This document shows positions 24,536-31,260 of a DNA stretch of 35,012 bases, in pieces. The stretch is from Mycobacterium sp. IS-1264. Its GTDB lineage: Bacteria > Actinomycetota > Actinomycetes > Mycobacteriales > Mycobacteriaceae. Made by a program: the position numbers and the translations under genes. The stretch is from positions 1 through 35,012 of the forward strand of contig NZ_MBES01000041.1 of assembly GCF_001954195.1 (NCBI RefSeq), written 5' to 3'. Under the pieces are notes generated by a model. That model saw only the letters and a program-made list of their open reading frames with translations, was not told where the DNA came from and searched no databases. Each line of letters begins with the position of its first letter. The first letter of the stretch is position 1.

Positions 24536-24542
24536 CCCGCCG

Positions 24543-24548
24543 CCTCCT
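24543..24548 (-). promoter_or_regulatory. Strong ribosome binding site of the PKS
   Basis: AGGAGG on the minus strand, seven bases before the ATG at 24535. No comparable site precedes the ATG at 24472, so it decides in favour of the longer start. Confidence 0.75.
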
Positions 24549-24586
24549 CACGGCAACGGCTAACTACCTTGTTCGCTTGACGCAAT

Positions 24587-24623
24587 ACGTGGCCCCTCCC
24601 CGGCCATCGGGGGGTGCCCACGT
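24587..24623. repeat. Long imperfect hairpin in the PKS / AhpD-like divergent intergenic region
   Basis: Two 16-base arms (24587-24602 and 24608-24623) pair at 13 of 16 positions around a five-base loop. The outer six bases, ACGTGG and CCACGT, match perfectly. It lies about 50 bases upstream of the PKS start, so it would fall in the PKS leader or promoter. A TCAATTGA palindrome sits just beyond at 24628-24635. The rest of the 246-base gap shows no gene; TATCTA near 24737 is a possible -10 for the + strand gene. Confidence 0.45.
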
Positions 24624-24781
24624 TCGCTCAATTGACGTTGCCCAGTGTCAGGAGCTTTCCCGCACGTCAGCAGCCCAGATGGCAGGGGCGACATTATTCT
24701 CGAGGTGCGCAACGCGCAGGGAATTCGCCGAACCGTTATCTAATCGTGATGTGCCTGGCCCGTACATGAAATGCTCATACC

Positions 24782-25345
24782 ATGACAACAGCCCGCGTGC
24801 CCGGACTGCCGCTCGGCGAGGCGAAAGCCGCCGCCGACGAGGCGGCCGTGCCGAACTACATGGCCGAAATGTCCATATTTCAGGTGCTGCTGAACCATCC
24901 GCAATTGGCGCGCGCCGTCAACGACCTGCTCGCCACCATGTTGTGGCACGGCGCCCTCGACTCGCGGTTGCGCGAGCTGGTGATCATGCGGATCGGCTGG
25001 CTCACCGCGTGCGACTACGAGTGGACGCAACACTGGCGGGTCGCGTCGGGGCTCGGCGTGGCGGCCGATGACCTGCTGGGCGTGCGCAACTGGCGCGAAC
25101 ACAACGGGTTCGGGCCCACCGAGCGGGCGGTGCTGGCCGCGACCGACGACGTGGTGCGCGACGGCGCGGTGAGCGCCGAGAGCTGGACGGCCTGCGAACG
25201 CGAATTGCGCGGCGACAGAACGGCTCTCATCGAACTTGTCACCGCCATCGGTGCGTGGCGCATGGTCGCGTCGATCCTGCAGAGCCTCCAGATCCCGTTG
25301 GAGGAGGGCGTGGCCAGCTGGCCGCCGGACGGCCGCGCGCCTTAG
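24782..25345 (+). CDS. Carboxymuconolactone decarboxylase/AhpD-like protein (Rv1531-like)
   Basis: This 187-residue all-helical protein has the CMD/AhpD-family core: MLWHGALDSRLRELVIMRIGWLTACDYEWTQHW, then GFGPTERAVLAATDDVV. Length and sequence style fit M. tuberculosis Rv1531 (from memory), whose function is not known. AhpD proper uses a CxxC pair for peroxidase-linked redox chemistry. Here only one Cys (ACDYEW) is present at that place, so AhpD-type disulfide activity is unlikely; the ExxxxxH pattern after it is kept. The start at 24782 has no obvious ribosome site, so the transcript may be leaderless or weakly translated. It is divergent from the PKS and convergent with the NRPS remnant. 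Confidence 0.88.
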   Translation: MTTARVPGLPLGEAKAAADEAAVPNYMAEMSIFQVLLNHPQLARAVNDLLATMLWHGALDSRLRELVIMRIGWLTACDYEWTQHWRVASGLGVAADDLLGVRNWREHNGFGPTERAVLAATDDVVRDGAVSAESWTACERELRGDRTALIELVTAIGAWRMVASILQSLQIPLEEGVASWPPDGRAP

Positions 25346-25381
25346 ATCTCAAACGATCCGGTAGCTCTGCTGCGCCCGCAC

Positions 25382-28300
25382 TCAGCCCAGCGATTCGCCT
25401 ACCATGGCCGCAAGCTGCGCTACTCGAGGCGGCTTGAGCAGCGTCACATGGTTTCCCGCAAGGCGGTGCACGTGCAGCGCGCCCCCGTGGAATTCGTCCC
25501 AGCCCAGCGCATCTGTGCCCATGTCGGCGGCGGTGGCCTCAGTCACGAAAAGATGCATCGGCACATCGTGGCCCGACCGCTGATAGCGGCAGATCAGATC
25601 ACACGCACCGCGGCGGTCGAATGTGCCATGTAACAGGTACTTTTCGAAGATCCACTCGACAAATTCTTCGAGTGCCACTTTGAGTAGGCCGACCCACTCC
25701 CGACGTTCTCCGCGCCTGGAATGCGAGCGAACCCTACTCCACCCAGTCAGCTCAGGTCGCTGCGACTGCAGCACCGGGTGCGGCTCGTCGACAATTCCCA
25801 GCCAGTTGACTTGCTCGCCGGCATCGAGAATCTGACGGGCAATTTCGTACGCCACGATCGCGCCGAAAGAGTATCCGATAAGTGCAACGGGGCCGTATGG
25901 CTGCCGCTTGCGAATCATCGAAAGCACTTGGGTGGCATACTGTTCGATGCTCATGGATCGATCCAACCGTTCTCCCGGCTGCACTGGGACCAACGGGTTC
26001 ACCGGCTGCCCGGCCCCCCATTGCGCCGCAAAGTGTCTGGCGCTCACCGCCGCATGAAAATGGGGGAACACAAAATGTATCGGCGGCGAGCCCTCCTCGG
26101 CCGCGACGTCGCTGATGCCTTCAGCGCCAAGCAGCGCCGCGAGCCCGGCAACGGTCCTGCCCCGCTCCAGGAACGCCGGAAGCGACGGTGCGACACCGAA
26201 TGTCCGCTGAACATCCAAGAGAAGTCGTTGTGCCAGCAGCGAGTGGCCGCCCAGATCGAAAAAGTCGGAATCGACGTCGGCCACGGGTACGCCCAGCAGG
26301 TCCGCCCACAGCGCCGCGACGCGCCTTTCCGTCTCGTTGCGGGGACGCTGATCGCCGCGCCGGGAAGCTCGGCCCAGCGACGGCGCGGGCAGGGCGCGGA
26401 TGTCGAGTTTGCCGTTGGGCGTCACGGGCAGCGCATCGAGCACCACCACCGCGGACGGGATCATGTAGGCCGGTAGTCGCTCCGCCAGCTGGGCGCGTAT
26501 CCCGGCGGGCTCGACAGCTCCCGTCACCGACTCGGTGACATAACCCACCAGGCGCTTGTCGCCGGCGCCGTCCACGCGGGCGATGACCGCCGCCTGCTCC
26601 ACTCCAGCCAGGCCGGCCAGTGCGGCTTGAACTTCGCCCAGCTCGATGCGGTACCCGCGGATTTTGACCTGCTCATCGGTGCGTCCGAGATACCGCAGCT
26701 GCGCATCAGCACCCCAACACACCAGATCTCCGGTGCGATACATCCGTGTTCCGGGCGGGCCAAACGGGCAGGCGACGAACCGCGCTGCGGTCAGAGAGGT
26801 CCGGCGCGCATAGCCGCACCCCACTCCGGCACCGGCGACATACAACTCACCGACCACGCCGGCCGGCACCGCCCGCAACCACTTATCCAAGACAAACAAT
26901 GCCGCCCGCGGCACCGGCGAACCGATCGGTGGCAGCCCCGAGCCCGCAACCAACGGCCGGCTGATCGTCGCGTACACGGTGGTTTCGGTCGGGCCGTAGC
27001 CGTTGATCATCACCCGCCCGGGGGCCCACCGGTCCACCACCTCGGCCGGGCACGCCTCACCGGCCACCACTAGGGTCACCGAATCCAACCCCTCGGGTGA
27101 CAGCACCGCCGCCGCGGCCGGGGTTTGACTTAACACGGTGACGTGTTCGGCAACCAGCAATGCGTGAAAATCGATCGGGGAACGTGTCACCGAGTCGGGC
27201 ACCACGACCAGTCGCCCACCATGTAACAACGCGCCCCAGATCTCCCACGCCGAAAAGTCGAACGCCAACGAATGACAGTGCGACCACACCTGTTCCGGCG
27301 TCAGCTCCACTCCGGCGTCGAGGGAGCCGAACAACTGGGTCACGTTGTGGTGAGTGACCGCCACTCCCTTGGGAGCCCCGGTGGTGCCCGAGGTGTAAAT
27401 GATGTGGGCAATGTCGTCGGGCGCGGGTGCCGGCAACGCGGTGCTGGGTTGGTTGTCAGCAGCACGGTCGTCAATATCGATGACCCGCAGACCGAACCCG
27501 GCCAGCCGCCCCGCCAGCCCTCGGGTGGTGATTGCGGCGATCGGCGCGGCATCCCCGAGCACAAACCCGAGCCGGGCCCCCGGCACCGCCGGGTCGATCG
27601 GCACATACGCCGCACCGGTTTTCAACACCGCCAAAATCGCCACCACCGCCCCGAGCGACCTGGACAACAGCAGCGCCACGCACCGCCCCGGCCTCGCCCC
27701 CGCGTCGGCCAGCAGGTGCGCAAACCGATTCGACGCCTCATCCAGCTCGCGGTAAGTCATGCTGCGGTCAGCGAAGGTCACCGCTAAGGCCCGCGGGGCC
27801 CGCGCCACCTGAGCGGCAAACGATGCCGGTATCGACACCGCCGGTGGCGCACACTCCCACAGCACGGCGCGGTTACCGAACTCATCCAGGCGGGAGCGCT
27901 CATCCCCGCCCAGTAGATCCATCGACGACAGCCGCCGCCCCGGGTCGGCGGTCATCGCCACCACCGCTCGTTGCAGCAGATCAACCAATGCCCCAATGGT
28001 TTCCACGTCGAACACGTCGGTGTCGTATTCGACGCGCAGGCCGAGTTCGAGGCCGGGCGTGGCTTGTACCACGAGCGGGTAGTGGATGTATTCGGGGAGG
28101 GCGAACTCGGTCACTGCAATTCGCGGTCGGCGGCTACCGCGCCGGTGTCGTTCGGGTTGTTTTCCCAAACGAAAAGCGTGTCGAACAACCGGTCGTGGCC
28201 GCTGACGCAATGGATTTCGCTGAGTCCCAGGTGTTGGTGCGGGGTCGTGTGGTTGTGGAAGTGTTGCAGTTGGTCGAGCAGATCCGTGGTGGTCGTGGTC

Positions 28301-28926
28301 GCGGTGATGGTGGCCCGTACCGGCATGGTGTTGGCCGATCGGCCCACCGTCGATTCCGCGCCGGCGATGTCGGTCGCCCCATCCGCAGAGACCGTGGCGC
28401 CGAAGGCGACATCGGGCTGGCCACTCAGCGACATCAGCAACTGCGCAAACGCGGCCTGCACTACCGTGCTGACACTGGTTTGATAACACCCGGCCAGCTC
28501 ACCCAGCGCCCGCGTGGTCTCGGCGGACAGCCGAAACGACGCAACCCCTCGCTGTCCTGCCCGGCCCGGTAGACCGACCAAGGTGGGGGTATCAAAACCG
28601 GCCAGCACTTCGCGCCAGGCCGCGTGGGCGGCGTCAAATTCTTGACCCTCCGCCTCGGCCCTCGTGAAAGCGCCTGTGTCTCGGAAGAATTCGGATCCGG
28701 TGCCACAAAGCGACCCCCCCTCGCGCGGATTTCCGCCTCCTCGCTCGGGGGCCGTCTTTACATCCTTGGTGCTCGAATCGGTCGGAAGCGCGCGGTCCAG
28801 GCTCTTTGCTACCCGTTGCTCTACGCCGAGTGGGCGCGGATAGGCCGGCCTTCCGTCGACCGCCCGCTTCAGGGCATCGAATGCTGGCCGGACTATCCCC
28901 CCCAGGACTTGTCGTGTCTGTTCCAT
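25382..28926 (-). pseudogene. Decayed single-module NRPS: half C domain, frameshift, then A-PCP-TE
   Basis: Reading from 28926 (ATG) or 28935 (GTG), the first frame stops at a TGA (28111-28113). It encodes about 85 unrecognisable residues and then only the second half of a condensation domain (EFDAAHAAWREVLAGFDTP through [12 protein letters not shown]); the half with HHxxxDG is missing. The C-domain homology continues in another frame ([18 protein letters not shown]), so one base is lost near 28114-28120. From there an intact A domain ([41 protein letters not shown]), a PCP ([11 protein letters not shown]) and a thioesterase (GYSFGA; His in LAGNHVTLL) run to the stop at 25382. The A-domain code reads D-F-W-S-V-A-G-V-Y-K, which I cannot assign. 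It is probably a remnant of a larger synthetase; a sequencing error at the frameshift is possible but would not restore the missing half domain. Confidence 0.87.
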
Positions 28927-29090
28927 CCCGGTCACGCCTGTCGGTCTAAGTAATTTGCTACGAGCCGCCTAAATTTTTTAAACTGAGCATAAGGCAGAAT
29001 GCGTAATTCGCAACCATTGGTATGTTTATTGCACGAATGTGTATTAGTCGGTTTGTTGTACACGTGCCAATTCTGTCGACCGGTCGGACG

Positions 29091-29110
29091 AATTGATTGA
29101 CATATCAATT
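29091..29110. promoter_or_regulatory. Operator-like inverted repeat upstream of the nitronate monooxygenase-like gene
   Basis: AATTGAT and ATCAATT are perfect 7-base arms around a 6-base spacer, ending 21 bases before the ATG at 29132. A perfect CGACCGGTCG palindrome lies just upstream at 29077-29086. Size and placement fit a dimeric repressor operator such as that of a TetR protein. From memory, M. tuberculosis has a TetR-type gene (Rv1534) beside the homologous gene, but no such gene is seen here. Regulator and function are inferred. Confidence 0.5.
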
Positions 29111-29131
29111 GGTAATTCCTAGCGTCGGGCG

Positions 29132-30259
29132 ATGCGAACCAGAGTCGCCGAGCAGCTCGGCGTTGAGTTCCCGATCTGCGCTTTCAGCCACTGCCGCGAC
29201 GTCGTCGCGGCGGTCACCAACGCGGGGGGATTCGGAGTCCTCGGGGCGGTCGCGCACAGCCCGCAACGGCTGGACAGCGAGCTGACCTGGATCGAGGAGC
29301 AGACCGGGGGCAAGCCCTACGGGGTCGACCTGCTGTTGCCGCCCAAGTACATCGGGGCCGAGCAGGGCGGCATCGACGCCAAACAGGTCGCCGCGCTGCT
29401 GCCCGAGGAGCACCGCGAGTTCGTCGATGACCTACTTACCCGCTACGGCATCCCGGCGACCGCCGAGCCGCCGCGCGCGCCGTCCGGGGGCGGACTCAAC
29501 ATCTCGCCCAAGGGTTACGAGCCGCTGCTCGACGTGGCCTTCGGCCACGACATCCGGCTGATAGCAAGCGCGCTCGGCCCGCCCCCGGCCGACCTCGTCG
29601 AGCGCGCCCACGACCACGACGCCTTGGTGGCCGCGCTCGCGGGCACCACGCAACACGCGCGGCGGCATGCCGCGGCCGGCGTCGACCTGATCGTCGCGCA
29701 GGGCACCGAGGCCGGCGGGCACACCGGTGAGGTGGCGACCATGGTCCTGGTTCCCGAAGTGGTGGATGCGGTGTCGCCGACGCCGGTGCTCGCGGCCGGC
29801 GGGATCGCCCGGGGCCGTCAGATCGCGGCGGCGCTGGCCCTGGGGGCCGAGGGCGTGTGGTGCGGATCGGTGTGGTTGACCACCGAGGAAGCGGAAACCG
29901 CCCCCGTGGTCAAGGAGAAGTTCCTGGCCGCCAGCTCCTCGGACACCGTGCGGTCGCGGTCGATGACCGGCAAGCCGGCCCGGATGCTGCGCACGGCGTG
30001 GACCGACGAATGGGACCGGCCCGACAGCCCCGACCCCCTCGGCATGCCGCTGCAGACCGCCCTGATCACCGAATACCAGGTGCGCATCAATCAGGCCGCC
30101 GCCCACCCGGGCGCCAAGGCGCGCGAGCTGGCCACCTACTTCGTCGGCCAGGTCGTCGGTTCACTCGACCGGGTGCGCCCGACGCGCTCGGTGGTGCTCG
30201 ACATGGTCGAGGAGTTCATCGACACGATCGGGCGGCTGGACGACCTGGTCGAGAAGTGA
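29132..30259 (+). CDS. Nitronate monooxygenase / 2-nitropropane dioxygenase-like flavoprotein (Rv1533-like)
   Basis: This 375-residue TIM-barrel flavoprotein fits the nitronate monooxygenase family. Motifs include the N-terminal FPICAFSHCRDVVAAVTNAGGFGVLGA, the catalytic/FMN segment GTEAGGHTG (residues 191-199), and the phosphate-binding AAGGIARGRQIAAALALGAEGVWCGS. The length equals that of M. tuberculosis Rv1533 as I recall it. Family members oxidise alkyl nitronates with FMN and O2, though many actinobacterial members have unknown physiological substrates. The ATG at 29132 is preceded by an AT-rich patch and an inverted repeat rather than a clear ribosome site. The gene stands alone; after it comes a 537-base gap holding the M-box leader of the next gene. 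Confidence 0.9.
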   Translation: MRTRVAEQLGVEFPICAFSHCRDVVAAVTNAGGFGVLGAVAHSPQRLDSELTWIEEQTGGKPYGVDLLLPPKYIGAEQGGIDAKQVAALLPEEHREFVDDLLTRYGIPATAEPPRAPSGGGLNISPKGYEPLLDVAFGHDIRLIASALGPPPADLVERAHDHDALVAALAGTTQHARRHAAAGVDLIVAQGTEAGGHTGEVATMVLVPEVVDAVSPTPVLAAGGIARGRQIAAALALGAEGVWCGSVWLTTEEAETAPVVKEKFLAASSSDTVRSRSMTGKPARMLRTAWTDEWDRPDSPDPLGMPLQTALITEYQVRINQAAAHPGAKARELATYFVGQVVGSLDRVRPTRSVVLDMVEEFIDTIGRLDDLVEK

Positions 30260-30291
30260 CCACCACGACGCGCCGGCGCACTCGCCCGAGT

Positions 30292-30320
30292 TTGACGGTC
30301 TCCCGCCCTTCGTGCATCAT
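30292..30320 (+). promoter_or_regulatory. Candidate promoter of the M-box transcript
   Basis: TTGACG at 30292-30297 is a good -35 element. Seventeen bases later CATCAT (30315-30320) is a weak -10 with the conserved A and final T. A transcript starting near 30327 would begin just before the M-box. Confidence 0.5.
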
Positions 30321-30330
30321 CGTGACGGCA

Positions 30331-30499
30331 CCTCGTTAGGTGAGGCGTCTACACGAATACAGGCCACTGACCCCGAACGTCCAAAGACGCCCCGGGTCAG
30401 GACAGCTCCTCCCGGCTTAAGGGTTGAGCCCAGGTGGCTTCCGGCTTGGATTGTTTTCCAGGCCAGGACACGTCGTGTAGTGCCGAAGCTCTGACGAGT
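30331..30499 (+). ncRNA. M-box (ykoK) magnesium riboswitch
   Basis: The segment carries the conserved M-box landmarks in order: GTTAGGTGAGGC, ATACAGGCCACTG, CCCCGAACGTC with AAAGACGCC, a GGCTTAAGGGTTGAGCC block, and a closing GCTCTGACGAG. M-boxes fold around several Mg2+ ions and shut off downstream expression when Mg2+ is plentiful. One is known upstream of Rv1535 in M. tuberculosis, matching the gene that follows here. It lies about 300 bases before that gene's start. A possible terminator-like stem, CCGACG/CGTCGG at 30513-30526 followed by TTTCTG, comes right after it. Confidence 0.95.
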
Positions 30500-30553
30500 G
30501 GGGTGCGGATCTCCGACGGTCGTCGGTTTCTGTACTCCCTTGTGCGCGCAGTT

Positions 30554-30571
30554 CGTGCGGGTGACCGCACG
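30554..30571 (+). repeat. Perfect 7-bp hairpin with GNRA-type loop in the M-box leader
   Basis: CGTGCGG and CCGCACG enclose a GTGA tetraloop, which fits the GNRA rule. The hairpin lies between the M-box and the small upstream reading frame, about 30 bases before its start. It is probably a stable element of the leader RNA; whether it is part of the switch is unknown. Confidence 0.55.
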
Positions 30572-30601
30572 CGTCGTTGCCGTAGAGGAGGTGAGGGACG
30601 T

Positions 30602-30682
30602 ATGAGTTCCAGCGATAGTCCGGGCCGAAGTCCGGGCTCCGTCCCGTCCCGATCCGGCCTCCGGCACGACGATCTCGGCTGA
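30602..30682 (+). CDS. 26-codon upstream reading frame (candidate leader peptide) between M-box and Rv1535-like gene
   Basis: ATG at 30602 to TGA at 30680-30682 encodes 26 residues rich in Ser, Pro, Gly and Arg (starting MSSSDSPGRSPGS). It is preceded by a strong GAGGAGG site about ten bases upstream, stronger than at many real genes here. Its codons 14-18 form the left arm of the long inverted repeat 30641-30748, and its stop codon sits in the loop of a smaller hairpin (CGACGA/TCGTCG, 30667-30689). Translation would therefore change the leader fold. Proline-rich leader peptides controlling Mg2+ genes are known in enteric bacteria (mgtL); equivalence here is only a hypothesis. The frame is open further upstream, but the M-box occupies that part. 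Confidence 0.5.
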   Translation: MSSSDSPGRSPGSVPSRSGLRHDDLG

Positions 30683-30748
30683 GTCGTCGCAACGCCAATC
30701 GGCTTACCGGCCGAGCATTCTCGGATCGGAACCAGTACGGGACGGGAC
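30641..30748 (+). repeat. Long inverted repeat in the leader of the Rv1535-like gene
   Basis: GTCCCGTCCCG (30641-30651) is perfectly complementary to CGGGACGGGAC (30738-30748). Next to it CGATCCG (30650-30656) is complementary to CGGATCG (30722-30728). The long stem would close about 35 bases before the AGGAGG site of the Rv1535-like gene. The left arm lies inside the upstream reading frame, so a translating ribosome would open it. A role as expression platform is inferred. Confidence 0.55.
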
Positions 30749-30796
30749 ACGTCAGTCCAGCTAGTCCCCGTTTTGAATTCCGTCTAGGAGGCGACC

Positions 30797-31039
30797 ATGA
30801 CCGCAGTCCTGCACGACGAACTGGCAACCGCGGCACCCAAGCCCGCGCTGACGGTCGTGCGCGCCGACACGCCCGCCCACGTCCCCGCGCCCAAGAAGGT
30901 GACCCGCCGCGTCGACGTGCCGATCTTCGGCCTGGGCGCCGACCCGCTGGTGAACGGCGCCGCCCGTCTGTTGAGCATTCCGCTGCGCCACGCCTACGCG
31001 GCGCTGTGGCGCGTGGGCGTGCTCGAAGTCGGGGCCTGA
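30797..31039 (+). CDS. Small Rv1535-like protein under M-box control
   Basis: This 80-residue protein has a basic, Pro/Ala-rich first half (AHVPAPKKVTRRVDVPIFGLG) and a second half that could form one amphipathic or membrane-associated helix (GAARLLSIPLRHAYAALWRVGVLEVGA). It has no clear signal peptide and no long transmembrane segment. The ATG at 30797 has a perfect AGGAGG five bases upstream (30786-30791). Position between the M-box and ileS, and similar length, fit M. tuberculosis Rv1535, whose function is unknown. M-box control predicts high expression when Mg2+ is scarce. A role in Mg2+ homeostasis or in adapting envelope or ribosomes to low Mg2+ is inference. Confidence 0.88.
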   Translation: MTAVLHDELATAAPKPALTVVRADTPAHVPAPKKVTRRVDVPIFGLGADPLVNGAARLLSIPLRHAYAALWRVGVLEVGA

Positions 31040-31048
31040 TCCACCGGC

Positions 31049-31054
31049 TAGAAT
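31049..31054 (+). promoter_or_regulatory. -10 box of the ileS T-box transcript
   Basis: TAGAAT is a good mycobacterial -10 element, ten bases after the Rv1535-like stop. A start near 31061 would put the T-box stem I at the very 5' end of the RNA. No convincing -35 is visible, which is common in mycobacteria. Confidence 0.55.
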
Positions 31055-31060
31055 CGGCGC

Positions 31061-31260
31061 AGCGGCATCGATCCGGCCATCACCGGGGAGCCTTCGGAAG
31101 AACGGCCATTGCAGCCCAGTAGAACCGAACGGGTAGGCCCGTCATAGCCGTCACGAGCGGTCGCGCGGCAGCGCGGCAAGCGGGGTGGTACCGCGGCGCT
31201 CGCGCAGCTAGCGCGTCGTCGTCCCCGGCCTGAGAACTGGCACAGGGAGACGACGCTTTG
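31061..31260 (+). ncRNA. tRNA-Ile T-box riboswitch of ileS (translational type)
   Basis: The conserved T-box sequence GGGGTGGTACCGCG lies at about 31182-31195. Upstream is a short stem I with the specifier codon ATC (31079-31081, in GGCCATCACCGG), reading tRNA-Ile, and a stem II region with AGTAGAACCG. Downstream, GCGTCGTC (31213-31220) is complementary to GACGACGC (31249-31256), which overlaps the AGGGAG ribosome site and abuts the TTG start. Uncharged tRNA-Ile should stabilise the antisequestrator and free the ribosome site. This fits the actinobacterial ileS T-boxes with ultrashort stem I that act on translation. Confidence 0.95.

Noticed and set aside
30434..30601. Upstream extension of the 26-codon frame as a longer 82-codon protein
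   Set aside because: It would overlap the M-box RNA, and no ribosome site fits the earlier starts. Only the part from 30602 has a strong site.
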